A stretch of 64,000 nucleotides of DNA from JAWKUK01 sp964402175 (GCA_964402175.1 CAYOBN010000021.1:1-64000); one strand, 5' to 3'; positions 44,352 to 60,641 are shown, numbered from the stretch's first letter. Numbers and translations are program-made. The notes: a model not told the origin generated them from the letters alone.

Positions 44352-46435
44352 GACAGCTCGACGAGGTAGTCCAGGTCGCGGAAGAGCGAGCGGTAACGGG
44401 CGGGGCTCGTCCCGGCACGCAGCAGCACCGTGCGCTCGTCGATGGTCTTGCGCACGTAGGGGCGCACGCCGGGGTCGCGCGAGAACCGCGCGAGGGAATC
44501 GGCGAGGGGCGCCGTCACGCGCAGCTCGGCGTCCAGGTACAGCAAACCGGCTTGGTGCGCCCAATCGCGGATCGAGTGCAGCACGTTGCGCGGCACGGGC
44601 GTGCGCGCGTTCTGCTCGAGGAGGTCGCACATCCGTGCGAGCCCCACACCTTCGACGAGGCCGCGGTGCACGGAGCGGTCGCTGATCCGGAAGTGCCGCA
44701 CGGCGCCGTCCTTTTCGCGGTCGCAGAAGCGGTCCAGGTCGTGGATCAGCTCCGCGTCGTCGCCGGTCGGGAAGAGCACGACCTCGAAGTCTGCGGTGAC
44801 GACGAGGTTGCCGAAGACCGGCGGCGCGGTCGACGGATCGACGAGCCCGAGCAAACGCGAGCCGATGCGGGTCATCCGCATGGCCACAGGGCGTCCGTGG
44901 CGGTCGTAGCCGAGGTCGACGATGCCCAGCAGGTAGAGGCGTTGTTTGACCCAACCGACGAGGGTCCACGCGAGGCGCTGTAGGTCCTCGCTCGGTCCGA
45001 ACGAGCCCGGCGGCTGGCTCGCGAGGCGCTCGGCGACGCCCAGCTCTTCGAGCTGCGCCAAGTACGCATTACGCGCCAGGAACGGCAGGTACATCAGGTC
45101 GTACCACACCCCGGGTTCGATGCGCTTCATCAGCCGCAGGAAGATGCGGCGCATCCGCGGCTGGTGGAAGGAGAGGTTGTTGTCCTCCGCTTCGTCCAGC
45201 ACGTGATCGAGCAGCGCTTGGAGCTTCGCGTCCAGGTCCTGCGCCTCGAAGTCGCGACCGCGCGGCGTCAGCGCGAACGTGCGCTCGCCCGTCGATTCGA
45301 GCATGCCCGCGGCGTGGGCGAAGCGGTAGATGAACTGCAGCACGTCCCCGCGCTCGAGCTCGCGGCCCGGGTTCGGGATGAGGTCCTGCAGGATGCGCTT
45401 CTCGGTCGTCTTGAAGATCTCGCCCTTCACCGTGAAGCGCACGGAGTGATCGATGATGTACGCCAAGAAGCGCGAGATGTTGGCGACGAGGTCGACGCCG
45501 AGCGAGGCCTCGTCATGCGGTTTGTCCGGGTCGCTCGGCACCGCGACGCGGCGGAACCACGCGAGCGTGACTTCGTTGAAGACCGCCAGCGTCTCGTCGT
45601 CGTGTTGGATGCCGAAGCGACCGAGGTCGAGCCGCTCGACGGTACCGACCAAGGACTCCTCCAAGATCTTGCGCCAACGGCGGCCGTTCCAGTGCGGCAG
45701 CTCGCTCTCCATGCGCTCGAAGAGCTGCCGCGGCAACAGTCCGCCGAACTCCTGGACGACCTTGCTGACGAGGCCACGCAGACCTTCGGGCAGGCGCTCG
45801 ATGCGCGCGACGGCTGCGGGCTCCCCCGAGTACATCTTGAACATGCGCCGCAGGTGCGCCGGGGCGACGGCTTTCTCAGCGCCCTCACCGTAGATGCGCT
45901 CCAAGTGCCCGCGCAAGGTGAAGACGTCGAAGACACCGCGCGCCGTGCCGCGCCGCTGGCGCAGGACGGACTCCGCCAGGTCCATGGGGATCGCGAGCGC
46001 ACCCGTGGAGGTCTCCGCCAGGAACGCCTGCTCTCCGAGCTGCGCCACCGCGGCTTCCAGGTCGAACCGCGAGAGGTAACCGAGCTCTTTCGAGCTCTGC
46101 AGCTCCTCGAGCGACAGCTCGTGGCGCGGCGCTGCGAGCAGCGCATCGAGGACCTCGCGCTGTTTGCGCGGCAACGAGTCGATCCGCACGCGCAAACGCT
46201 CGGCTTCGCTCATCCACGCATGGATCCGACCGCGGACTTCTTCGGCGGTGCCCTTCGGCCGCTCCGTGCCTTCGTCGGCCCAGAAGCGGAATGGAGTTTC
46301 GAGGTCTTCGAGGCCGCGCTCACCGAGGAGCGCGGCCACGGTGAGCGGTCCGGGCGTCGCGATGCGCGAGGTCCGGTACGAGCGCGGCGGCGGCGCCGAC
46401 TGCGAGCTGTCGTGCGTGTTTCGCTTCGGTGTCAC
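44348..46435 (-). CDS. Helicase-associated (Helicase_C_3-like) protein, partner of XPB
   Basis: 695 aa from GTG 46435. No Walker or DExx motif is present, so it is not itself a helicase. The C-terminal ~200 residues (VTADFEVVLFPTGDD, then FRISDRSVHRGLVEGVGLARM and NVLHSIRDWAHQAGLLYL) match the pattern of the Helicase_C_3/XPB-Ssl2-associated family that sits beside XPB genes in actinobacteria. The N-terminal half is helical, with winged-helix-like pieces (DSLPRKQREVLDALLAAPRHELSLEEL). GTG overlaps the XPB stop. Probably binds or controls XPB. Confidence 0.8.
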   Translation of the reverse strand: MTPKRNTHDSSQSAPPPRSYRTSRIATPGPLTVAALLGERGLEDLETPFRFWADEGTERPKGTAEEVRGRIHAWMSEAERLRVRIDSLPRKQREVLDALLAAPRHELSLEELQSSKELGYLSRFDLEAAVAQLGEQAFLAETSTGALAIPMDLAESVLRQRRGTARGVFDVFTLRGHLERIYGEGAEKAVAPAHLRRMFKMYSGEPAAVARIERLPEGLRGLVSKVVQEFGGLLPRQLFERMESELPHWNGRRWRKILEESLVGTVERLDLGRFGIQHDDETLAVFNEVTLAWFRRVAVPSDPDKPHDEASLGVDLVANISRFLAYIIDHSVRFTVKGEIFKTTEKRILQDLIPNPGRELERGDVLQFIYRFAHAAGMLESTGERTFALTPRGRDFEAQDLDAKLQALLDHVLDEAEDNNLSFHQPRMRRIFLRLMKRIEPGVWYDLMYLPFLARNAYLAQLEELGVAERLASQPPGSFGPSEDLQRLAWTLVGWVKQRLYLLGIVDLGYDRHGRPVAMRMTRIGSRLLGLVDPSTAPPVFGNLVVTADFEVVLFPTGDDAELIHDLDRFCDREKDGAVRHFRISDRSVHRGLVEGVGLARMCDLLEQNARTPVPRNVLHSIRDWAHQAGLLYLDAELRVTAPLADSLARFSRDPGVRPYVRKTIDERTVLLRAGTSPARYRSLFRDLDYLVELS

Positions 46436-48212
46436 GGTGAAGTGCGGCGGTCAGGGCTCGACGACAGCAGGGACTCGGCCTCGACGATGTCGTAGGCATA
46501 ACCCTGCTCCGTCAGGAAGAGCTGGCGTTTCTCGGCGAACTCCTGGTCGCGGCTGGCGAGCGTCACGACGGAGTAGAAGGTGGCGCCTTGCCCATCGGAC
46601 TTCGGGCGCAGGATGCGCCCGAGGCGCTGGGCCTCCTCTTGGCGCGAGCCGAAGGTTCCGGAGACCTGGATCGCGACGGAGGCGTCGGGGAGATCGATGG
46701 CGAAGTTGCCGACCTTCGACACGATCAGGAGCTTCAAGGTACCCGCGCGGAACGCTTCGTAGAGGCGCTCGCGCTCGGGGTTGGGGGTGCGTCCCGTGAT
46801 CAGCGGCGCACCGAAGTGCGCGGCGAGCGCTTCGAGCTGCTCGATGTACTGACCGATGACCAGCACCCGCTCGTTCGGATGCCGCTCGACGAGGCGCTCG
46901 ACGACGGGCACCTTCAGCGGGTTCTCGGAGGCGACGCGGAACTTCGTGCGCGTGGCAGCGGCTGCGTAACGCACGCGGCCTTCGTCGTCGAAGGGCACAC
47001 GGACTTCGACGCAGCGGGCCTCGGCGATGAACCCTTGGGCCTCCAGCACCTTCCACGGCACGTCGTAGCGCTTCGGACCGATCAGGCAGAAGACCTCGTC
47101 CTCCTTCCCGTCCTCGCGCACGAGCGTCGCCGTCAGCCCGAGCCGCCTGCGCGCTTGCAGGTCGGCGGTCACGCGGAAGATGGGCGCAGGCAGGAGGTGC
47201 ACCTCGTCGTACACGACGAGGCCCCAATTCTCGCGGCGGAAGATCTCGAAATGCTCGAAAGGGCCGTCCTTGTCGCGGCGCCAAGTCAGCATCTGGTAGG
47301 TCGAGATCGTCACCGGCCGCACGGCTTTGCCGTCGCCCGTGTATTCCCCGACGTCGTCGGGCGAGAGCTCGGTCTTGTCGAGCAGCTCGTCGCGCCATTG
47401 CCGCACTGCGACGGTATTGGTCGTCAGGATCAGCGTCTTCGTGCCCACGAGGCTCATCACGGCCATACCCGTGACGGTCTTGCCCGCGCCACACGGCAAC
47501 ACGATCACCCCGCTGCCACCGAGCACGGTCCCGCCCGCGTGGAACGCCGCCGCCGCGGACTCCTGGTAGTTGCGCAGCCCGAACGGCGCGCCCGCGCGCG
47601 TCGCCGTGCGCAGCTTGATCGCAAATCGATCTCCTTCGATGTAACCGCCGCGGTCGTCGACGGGGAAACCGAGCTTGATCAGTGCTTGTTTGACCGCGCC
47701 GCGCTGCAGGTCGTCGAGCCAGATGCGCCCGCTCTCGTCGACGGTGCACACGTCGCGCACCGCGCGGTGCCCCAGCACTTCGCGCAGCGTCTCGGGAGCA
47801 TTCGACACGAGCTCGAACGGGCGCCCTTCACTTCCGCTGCGCTCGATGCGCAAGAGCCCGTACCGGCTGATCCAGCCGCGGACCTCGTGCATCAGCGCGG
47901 GCGGCACGGGCACACAGGAGAGGTCCCACAGCCGCGCCTCGATCTCCTCGGCGGTGACCCCCATCGCTGCGGCGTTCCAGACGGAGATGGGCGTGATGCG
48001 GTACGTGTGCAGGTAGTCGGGGCTCTTCTCGAGCTCCGCAAACGCTGCGAGCGCATCGCGCGCTTCGGCGAACCGCGGGTGCTCCTCGGTCAGCGGTCGG
48101 CCCTCCGCGTCCTTGGCCGGGCGCCCATCGGGACCGAGGACGACGCGCACGGTGTGCAGCATCAGCGTGCGGTCGCTCTGCACGATCAGCGGGTTGTCGG
48201 GGCGCGGAAAGT

Positions 48213-48216
<4 letters not shown>
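46432..48216 (-). CDS. XPB/Ssl2-type DNA helicase
   Basis: 594 aa from GTG 48216. SF2 helicase with Walker A PCGAGKT at 241-247, a DEVH box at 337-340, TAT at 362-364 and the XPB-specific RED motif at 367-369. Motif VI is QRLGRILRP near 530-538. The first ~200 residues match the bacterial XPB damage-recognition-like region. In eukaryotes XPB opens DNA in TFIIH for transcription and nucleotide-excision repair. GTGA overlaps the uvrA stop. Very likely the strand-opening partner for UvrA-bound damage. Confidence 0.93.
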
Positions 48217-54155
<5,939 letters not shown>

Positions 54156-54385
54156 GGTCCCTCGGTGTTCCGTCTTCGCGACTCGAACCCGTCGAGCATA
54201 CCAGCCGCGCGTCCGCCGTGGAAAACGATCCAGTCCGAGGCACGGCCCTGAACGTGGCGCGCCTCCCGGGCCCTCCGCTGCGGCGCGGCCCCCTCTGCCA
54301 CCGCGCAGCACACGTCGGCCCCCGTGCACAATGCACCGGGCGGCCGCCCCCGACCAGGGAGCAGCCGCCCGATGCTGGCGGAGCT

Positions 54386-54406
54386 CGGCTCCCGCGGAGG
54401 GAGCCG
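54386..54406. terminator. Hairpins between uvrA and the peroxiredoxin gene
   Basis: The 304-bp gap 54156-54459 holds no gene. It contains a short stem CGGCTCCC/GGGAGCCG (loop GCGGA) here and a second one (CGGGCGGC/GCCGCCCG, 54337-54371). Both lack T-runs. They may end the peroxiredoxin transcript, and the uvrA promoter should lie in the left part of the gap. Confidence 0.35.
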
Positions 54407-54459
54407 GCGACAGTCGGCGCTGGACCGCGGAGCGCAGCGAGGGGCCGGCCCCCGCGCGC

Positions 54460-55059
54460 TCACAGCTTGCTCGCGTTGGCCGCGAGGTACTTCGCGACGC
54501 CTTCGGCGTTGGGCTTCATGCCCTCTTTGCCCTTGTTCCAGTTCGCCGGGCAGACCTCGCCGTGCTGCTCGTGGAACTGGAGCGCGTCGACCATGCGCAG
54601 CGCCTCGTCGACGTTGCGGCCGAGCGGGAGGTCGTTGACGACCTGGTGGCGGACCTTGCCCTCTTTGTCGATCAGGAAGAGCCCGCGGAACGCCACCGCG
54701 CCGTCGCCGGTGAGCACGTCGTAGTCGCGCGCGATCGACTTCGTGAGGTCCGCGACGAGCGGGAACTTCACGGCGCCGATGCCGCCCTTGTCGCGGGGCG
54801 TGTTGCGCCAAGCCGCGTGCGAGAAGTGGCTGTCGACGGACACCCCGATGAGCTGCACGCCGCGCGCCTCGAACTCCGCGACCTTGTTGTCGAAGGCGAT
54901 GATCTCCGACGGGCAGACGAAGGTGAAGTCGAGCGGGTAGAAGAACAGGACGACGTACTTGCCGCGCAGGTCCTTGAGCGCGAGCGTCTTGAACTCACCG
55001 TCGGCGGTGACGGACTGGGCGGAGAACAGGGGGGCTTCCTTGCCAACCAGGACGGCCAT
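54460..55059 (-). CDS. Peroxiredoxin (AhpC/Prx, typical 2-Cys)
   Basis: 199 aa from ATG 55059. Reduces hydrogen peroxide and organic peroxides. The peroxidatic Cys49 is in DFTFVCPSE and the resolving Cys170 in EVCPANW, both with their usual neighbours. The GKYVVLFFYPLDFTFVCP strand-helix is standard. Frame extension upstream of this ATG is not homologous. Single gene; the paired reductase (AhpF or similar) is not next to it. Confidence 0.95.
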   Translation of the reverse strand: MAVLVGKEAPLFSAQSVTADGEFKTLALKDLRGKYVVLFFYPLDFTFVCPSEIIAFDNKVAEFEARGVQLIGVSVDSHFSHAAWRNTPRDKGGIGAVKFPLVADLTKSIARDYDVLTGDGAVAFRGLFLIDKEGKVRHQVVNDLPLGRNVDEALRMVDALQFHEQHGEVCPANWNKGKEGMKPNAEGVAKYLAANASKL

Positions 55060-55221
55060 GGGAGGGATCCTCGTGCTTCTGGGGTGAACGGGCGGAGGGG
55101 CGGTCGCCGGGGAACGGCCCACGGCGCCCGAAGATCAGGCCGGACATTATTGGGGCCGCGCGCGCAGGCTCAAGGGGCGGCCCCGGAACTCGTGGGTCTG
55201 GACTTCGAGGTCCGGATGCGC

Positions 55222-56070
55222 TCAGTGCCTGAGCCGGGGCCGGATGAGCGCCGCGAGGGGCGCGGGCGCCGCGACGATGTGTCCGCCGCGCAACCAGTCC
55301 TCGCCCCCATCCGCGTCCGTGACCTCGCCGCCGGCTTCGCGCACGAGCAGCGCTCCCGCCGCGACGTCGTGGGGCGCGAGGTGCAGCTCCCAGAACCCGT
55401 CGAGGCGCCCCGCGGCGACAAACGCCAGGTCGAGGGCCGCCGAGCCCATGCGCCGCAGGTCGCGCACGTCGTGGAAGAAGCGCTGGAAGTTCTCGAGGTT
55501 CGAGTGGGCGAGCTCGCTGCGCCGGTACGGGAATCCCGTCCCGAGCACGGCCTCGGCGAGGGTCTCGGTCGCCGCGACCTCGAGCCGCCGCGGCCCGCCC
55601 GAGCCGACGCTCTGCGCCCACGCGCCCGCGCCCGCTGCCGCGGCGAAGGTCTCCCCGAGCCGCGGCGCGTGCACGACCGCGAACAGGGGGGTGAGCCCGT
55701 CGTACAGCGCGATCGAGACCCCGAAACACGGGAGCTGGTGCACGTAGTTCACGGTCCCGTCGAGCGGATCGACGAACCAGCGCAGCCCCGGCGCCGCAGC
55801 GTCGCGGGTCTCCTCTTCGGCTTCGATAGCCGTGCCCGGCGCCGCCGCGCGCAGGCGCTCGACGATGAGCCGCTCCGAAGCGACGTCGACCTCGGTGACG
55901 AGGTCGCGCGCGATCGACTTCGAGCGCGGGCGCGCCGTCCCGAGCCGCGCGAGCTGCAGCTCCCCCGCCGCCTGTGCGGCGCCCAGCACCGCCTCGGCGA
56001 GGGCTCGCTCGACGCTCGCGCCTGCGAGGCGCTCGGCGAGCTCTGCGCTGGAGCGCGACCCAGCGCTCAC
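55222..56070 (-). CDS. Inositol monophosphatase family protein
   Basis: 282 aa from GTG 56070, GTGA overlapping the PBP4-type gene. Mg-dependent phosphomonoesterase. Metal ligands: Glu in AIEAEEETRD (81-90) and Asp in VDPLDGTVNYV (100-110); the C-terminal HDVAAGALLVREAGG is the second family signature. Substrates in bacteria range from inositol-1-phosphate to CysQ- and FBPase-type compounds, not fixed by sequence. Genetic linkage to cell-wall genes is noteworthy but may be incidental. Confidence 0.88.
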   Translation of the reverse strand: MSAGSRSSAELAERLAGASVERALAEAVLGAAQAAGELQLARLGTARPRSKSIARDLVTEVDVASERLIVERLRAAAPGTAIEAEEETRDAAAPGLRWFVDPLDGTVNYVHQLPCFGVSIALYDGLTPLFAVVHAPRLGETFAAAAGAGAWAQSVGSGGPRRLEVAATETLAEAVLGTGFPYRRSELAHSNLENFQRFFHDVRDLRRMGSAALDLAFVAAGRLDGFWELHLAPHDVAAGALLVREAGGEVTDADGGEDWLRGGHIVAAPAPLAALIRPRLRH

Positions 56071-57803
56071 GCGCCCACCTCTTCGGCGAAGAGCGCGCAG
56101 AGGTCGTCCTGCAGCGGCTTCCACGCGGCGTTGTTGAGCCCCGAGACCTGCGGGTAGTTCACGAGGATCGCGAAGCAATACCGCCGACCGTCCGCGCAGT
56201 CGATGTAGCCGCACAGGGCGCTCGCGCCGTTGACAAATCCCGTCTTCGCGCGCACGCAACCCGCAGCGCGAGTGCCGCGCATGCGCCCCTGCAGCTTGCC
56301 CGGCATCGCTGCCACGGGCAGCGCGGCGTGGAACGGCAGGAACGCTGCTGCGGGCCCGCTCGCGAGCGCCGCAAGCGCTCCCGTGAGCTGCGCCGCGGTG
56401 CAACGATCGGCCTTCGAGAGGCCCGAGCCATCGACGGCGGTGTAACCCGTAGGATCGACCCCGAGGCGCCGCAGGCCCTCGCGCACGGCGTTCGCGCCAT
56501 CGGCCCGCGTACCCGAACCGAGCAAGCGGTGCGCGGACGCGAAGAAGAGCTGATCGGTGACCGGGTTGTTCGAGTCGCGCAGGATCGGCTCGAGGAAGCT
56601 CGTGTACGGCGTCGAGAGCGTCGCGACGACGGGCGCACGGGTCTCGCAGCGGGCGCGTTCGTAGCCGCGCGCGACGGGTCGGTCGCGGCGTGCGAGGCCA
56701 CCCACGACGGCGCTGCCGAAGAGGTCCACGGGGCTCGGATGGGCGAAGTCCGCGTGGAACGTCAGCTCGCCCTCGGCGAGCGCTCCGCGCACCGTCGCCG
56801 TCGAGGCCGTCGCACCGACGCGCACGTCGTTGCCGCTGCGGCGCGGACCCGTCGTCACGCCGACCCGTGTGTCCAGCCCGACATCGCGCGGCGTGAGCCG
56901 CACCTCTGCGGGGCGCCCCGAGCGCGTCGGCGTCACGCTCGCCGTGATGCAGCCGCCGTTGGCCGTGAAGCCGCCGCTGCGCGCGCAGTAGGCTTGCCAG
57001 TGATCGTTCGCGGAGGGCCACTCCGGCGGGATGCCGGGTTGTTCCCAGCCGCTGTCGTCCAATACCAGGCGCCCGTCGATCGCGCGGATGCCGCTCGCGG
57101 TGAGCGCCTCGGCGAGCCGCTCGAGCCACGCCTCCGTCCCCGCGCCCGTCGAGGCCCCTTCGGGCGCGCTGCCTTCGATCGGGACTGCGTAGAGCGGATC
57201 GCCCCCCGCGCGTGCGACGAGGTCGCCCGCGAGGCGCCCGTCGACGACCTTACCGTGGGCCTCGAACGTCGTCGTGAACGCGCCCTCCGCGCCGTGCAGC
57301 GCGAGCGCCGCAGCGACGGTCAGGACCTTCAAGTTCGACGCTGGGATCAGCGGTGCGCTCGCATCGCGCGCGTACAGCTCCGCCCCGCCGACCTCCGCGA
57401 GGTGCACCGCCACCGTCGCGTTGCCGCCGTGCACGCGGCCCTTCGATGCGCTGTGCGCCGTGCGCCCGGCGGCATCGATCAGGGCCTGGACCCGAGCGGC
57501 GAGCCTCGGGTCGGGTTTCGACCTGGAGTTCGAACCGGGTTGCGGTTCACGCGGCGCCTCCGCGCGAGCCACCGGCGGCGCGCTGGCCGCCTGAGCGGCA
57601 GAGTGCGCACTGAGGCTCGGGATCCGCGGCTCCACGAAGACGTCCTCGGACGCGATCCGCTCGCGGGGCAGACCGAGGTCCAGGTCGTCCTCGTTCGCGA
57701 GCGGCCGCTCTGCGCGCTCCGTCTCCACCGCGGCGACCTCGCCCCCGCATGCACCGAGCAGCGGCAGGACCGCAGCTACGAGCCAAACAGCCAAAGTTCT
57801 CAT
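56067..57803 (-). CDS. dacB: D-alanyl-D-alanine carboxypeptidase/endopeptidase, PBP4 type, lipoprotein
   Basis: 578 aa from ATG 57803. S13 penicillin-binding protein that trims or cuts peptidoglycan crosslinks. Active-site motifs: SNLK (Ser156-Lys159 in IPASNLKVL), SNN in RDSNNPVTDQL and KTG in RAKTGFVNG. The N-terminus (AAVLPLLGAC, Cys19) looks like a lipobox, so unlike most PBP4 enzymes it is probably membrane-tethered. A long Pro/Ser-rich linker (20-100) follows. ATGA overlap with the peptidase upstream. Confidence 0.92.
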   Translation of the reverse strand: MRTLAVWLVAAVLPLLGACGGEVAAVETERAERPLANEDDLDLGLPRERIASEDVFVEPRIPSLSAHSAAQAASAPPVARAEAPREPQPGSNSRSKPDPRLAARVQALIDAAGRTAHSASKGRVHGGNATVAVHLAEVGGAELYARDASAPLIPASNLKVLTVAAALALHGAEGAFTTTFEAHGKVVDGRLAGDLVARAGGDPLYAVPIEGSAPEGASTGAGTEAWLERLAEALTASGIRAIDGRLVLDDSGWEQPGIPPEWPSANDHWQAYCARSGGFTANGGCITASVTPTRSGRPAEVRLTPRDVGLDTRVGVTTGPRRSGNDVRVGATASTATVRGALAEGELTFHADFAHPSPVDLFGSAVVGGLARRDRPVARGYERARCETRAPVVATLSTPYTSFLEPILRDSNNPVTDQLFFASAHRLLGSGTRADGANAVREGLRRLGVDPTGYTAVDGSGLSKADRCTAAQLTGALAALASGPAAAFLPFHAALPVAAMPGKLQGRMRGTRAAGCVRAKTGFVNGASALCGYIDCADGRRYCFAILVNYPQVSGLNNAAWKPLQDDLCALFAEEVGA

Positions 57804-59569
57804 CGCGTGCGCGGCAGCCGCTCGGGCGACTCGGCGAGGGTCCAAGCGGTCAGGAACGCGAGGCGCGCGGTGTTGCAGACCTTCTCGGCGCTGACTTCGG
57901 CGAGCGTGTCGCGCCACGTGTGGTAGTCGCGGTTGGCCTCGATCGGATAGTTCTCGAAGAAGAAGACCGTCGGGATCCCTACGACGTGGAACGAATGGTG
58001 GTCGGAGCGCTGGAAGAGGCCCGTGTCGCCGCAGTCCTCGATGCGTGTCACGCCAGTGCGGCCGAGCGCACGCGCGCGCTCGACGACGCGCCCCATGAGG
58101 GGGGTCTCGCGGAAACCCAGCGCGACGACGTGTTTGGGATCGCCGCGCCCGATCATGTCCAGGTTGACCATCGCGACGACCTGCTCCTTCGGGAAGGGCA
58201 GGTCGGCCACAAACGCCTGCGAGCCGATCAGCCCGTCCTCTTCGGCGCTGAAGCCGACGATCAACACGGAGCGCGCCGGGCGCGCGAGCGCGAGCGCAGC
58301 GGCGACCTCGAGCAGCGCCGCCGCACCGCTCGCGTTGTCGTCGGCGCCTGGGCCGACGCGCTCGCGAGGATCGACGCCGATGTGGTCGAAGTGTGCGCCG
58401 ACGATGACGACTTCGCCCGCGCGCTCCGGGTCGCGGCCCGGCATGTACCCGACGAGGTTGTGCAGCACCGCAGGGCCCGTGCGCGTCGTCGCCGTGAGGC
58501 GCACCGTGCGCCCTTTCACCGTCGCCTTCGCCGGTTTCCCCGACCGATCGACCTTCTCCGCCCAAGCGAGCGGATCGAAGCCGAGCAGCGCCTCTCCCGC
58601 GGCGGGCGAGACTTCGAGCGCGGGCAGCGTCGCCCGCACGCGGTCGTTGGTCGGCGCCAGCCACGTCGCGCGGGTCCAGCGGTAGCTCAGCTCGGGCGCA
58701 GCTTCCCCGCGCGCGAGCTCGGGCGGCCGCCGCACGACGAGCGCCCCCGCCGCGCCGCGCCGCGCGAGGGTGTCGAGTTTGTTCCACACCGACGCCTCGG
58801 CGGTCACATCGGGGCCGCCGAAGAGCCGCTTGTGGCGCGGCTCGCCCGACACGAGTACCGCGACCTTGCCCGCGAGGTCGAGGCCCGCCAGGTCGTCGTA
58901 GCGCTCGCCGTCGTTGTCGATCGCGAACCCGGCGAAGACGAGCTCACCCGCAGCGCTGCCGGTGTATTCCGCGAGCGGCACGAAGTCCGTGCCGTAGGTC
59001 AAGAGGCGCGCTCTGCCGTCGGGGCCCGTGAGTTCGAGCGACGTCGCCTCCGGCACCGGGGTGTGCAGCACGACGCGGTCGAACAGCAGCTTCTCGCGCT
59101 GGTACGGCCGCAGCCACAGCCCCGCCGGAGCGGCCGAAGAGCCCGCGCCAGCAGGCTCGACTGCGGCGTCCGGCTGGCCGACGGCGGCCCAGGCGGGCGG
59201 CGCCGCCTCGCCCGCCCCGCGGCGCCACGCGGCCGCCGAGTCGGGCGCGGGCCGGAAGCCGGCCGCCGCGAGGGCGCGCGCCCCGTGCTCGAACGCGAGC
59301 TCGAGGCCCCGGCTCGGGCTGTCGCGGCCCTCCAGCGCCGGGGACGCGAGGAATGCGAGGTGGGCCTCGACCCCCGCGACCGCGATGCGCGCCAGCGCCT
59401 CGGTGGCGGGCGCCGCGACGGGGCCCAGGGGGCCATCGGGGCGGGGCTGCGAGGTCGCGCTCGCGGGGCGCGCTGCGGCGGGTACTCCGATGGGGTCCCC
59501 GACGAGGAGGCCCGAGAGGGCCGCGCCGCACAGCGCGAGCACGACGGAGCCTCTGCCGGCGTGGATCAT
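57800..59569 (-). CDS. M28 family zinc metallopeptidase, exported
   Basis: 589 aa from ATG 59569, with a signal peptide (GSVVLALCGAALSGLLVG). M28 catalytic landmarks: AHFDHIG, GADDNASGAAALLE, FSAEEDGLIGS (Glu base), VNLDMIGR and a late His in RSDHHSFHVVG. Between signal and catalytic domain lies a PA-like insert (~GELVFAGFAIDNDG). Aminopeptidase-type activity is likely. It is followed by the PBP4 gene with ATGA overlap. Confidence 0.9.
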   Translation of the reverse strand: MIHAGRGSVVLALCGAALSGLLVGDPIGVPAAARPASATSQPRPDGPLGPVAAPATEALARIAVAGVEAHLAFLASPALEGRDSPSRGLELAFEHGARALAAAGFRPAPDSAAAWRRGAGEAAPPAWAAVGQPDAAVEPAGAGSSAAPAGLWLRPYQREKLLFDRVVLHTPVPEATSLELTGPDGRARLLTYGTDFVPLAEYTGSAAGELVFAGFAIDNDGERYDDLAGLDLAGKVAVLVSGEPRHKRLFGGPDVTAEASVWNKLDTLARRGAAGALVVRRPPELARGEAAPELSYRWTRATWLAPTNDRVRATLPALEVSPAAGEALLGFDPLAWAEKVDRSGKPAKATVKGRTVRLTATTRTGPAVLHNLVGYMPGRDPERAGEVVIVGAHFDHIGVDPRERVGPGADDNASGAAALLEVAAALALARPARSVLIVGFSAEEDGLIGSQAFVADLPFPKEQVVAMVNLDMIGRGDPKHVVALGFRETPLMGRVVERARALGRTGVTRIEDCGDTGLFQRSDHHSFHVVGIPTVFFFENYPIEANRDYHTWRDTLAEVSAEKVCNTARLAFLTAWTLAESPERLPRTR

Positions 59570-59630
59570 CCGAGAGAGGGTAGCGCTCCGCCTCGCGCGG
59601 TACCAGTTCGGCCGAAGCGCGAGCGCGCGC

Positions 59631-60641
59631 TCAGGTCCGGTAGCCGCGCGGGTGCTGCGAGAAGAACGCCCAGGCGTCGCGGAGCACGTCCTCGAGCGCG
59701 CCGCGCTCCGGGCGCCAGCCGAGCAGCTCACCCGCCCGTGTGCCGCCGCTGACGAGCACCGCCGGGTCCCCTTCGCGGCGCGGGGCGACCTCGTACGGGA
59801 TCGGGTGCCCCGTGACGCGGCGCGCCGTTTCGATGATCTCGCGCACGGTGAACCCTTGGCCGGTGCCGAGGTTGCACTCGAGGTTCCCGCGCTCCGACTG
59901 CAGGTGCACGAGCGCCCGCAGGTGCGCGTCCGCGAGGTCCTCGACGTGGATGTAATCGCGCACACACGTCCCGTCGCGGGTCGGATAGTCGTCGCCGAAG
60001 ACCTTGACGAGCGGGCGCTGGCCCAGCGCGACCTGCAGCACGAGCGGGATGATGTGGGTCTCGGGGTCGTGGTCCTCCCCGATCGATCCGTCGCGCGACG
60101 CGCCCGCGGCATTGAAGTACCGCAGCGCCACGTACCGGATCCCGTACGCGCGCGCGAAGTCCTTCATCATGTGCTCCATGTGGAGCTTCGTGCGCCCGTA
60201 GGGGTTGATCGGGTTCTGCGGGTGGTCGTCGGGGATCGGCACCACCTGCGGCTCACCGTAGGTCGCACACGTCGAGGAGAACACGATGTCCCGCACCCCC
60301 GCCGCGCGCATCTCCTCGAGCAGGTTCCAGGTGTACTGGACATTTTCCCGGTAGTACTTCGAGGGCTCCGTCACCGACTCGCCGACGTAGCACTTCGCTG
60401 CGAAGTGGACGACGGCCGCCGGCCGCACCTCGGCGAGGGCCCGCGCGAGGGCCTCCCGGTCGCCGAGGCTCGCGTGCACGAGGGGCGCCTGGAGCGCCTC
60501 CCGGTGCCCCGTCGAGAGGTCGTCGTAGACGACGACCTCGACCCCGCGGCGCGCGAGGAGCTGCACACAGTGGCTGCCGATGTATCCGGCGCCGCCGACG
60601 ACGAGGACGGGGCCACGCGGGGTCGAGTCCTTGGGCTGCAT
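59631..60641 (-). CDS. galE: UDP-glucose 4-epimerase
   Basis: 336 aa. Interconverts UDP-glucose/UDP-galactose (or the N-acetyl forms) using bound NAD. The NAD motif VVGGAGYIGSHC is near the N-terminus; Ser/Thr at 122-124 (FSSTCATYGE) and Tyr148/Lys152 (NPYGRTKLH) form the active site. Length is normal. It stands 61 bp before the M28 peptidase gene on the same strand, possibly leading that group. Supplies sugar nucleotides for envelope glycans. Confidence 0.93.
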   Translation of the reverse strand: MQPKDSTPRGPVLVVGGAGYIGSHCVQLLARRGVEVVVYDDLSTGHREALQAPLVHASLGDREALARALAEVRPAAVVHFAAKCYVGESVTEPSKYYRENVQYTWNLLEEMRAAGVRDIVFSSTCATYGEPQVVPIPDDHPQNPINPYGRTKLHMEHMMKDFARAYGIRYVALRYFNAAGASRDGSIGEDHDPETHIIPLVLQVALGQRPLVKVFGDDYPTRDGTCVRDYIHVEDLADAHLRALVHLQSERGNLECNLGTGQGFTVREIIETARRVTGHPIPYEVAPRREGDPAVLVSGGTRAGELLGWRPERGALEDVLRDAWAFFSQHPRGYRT

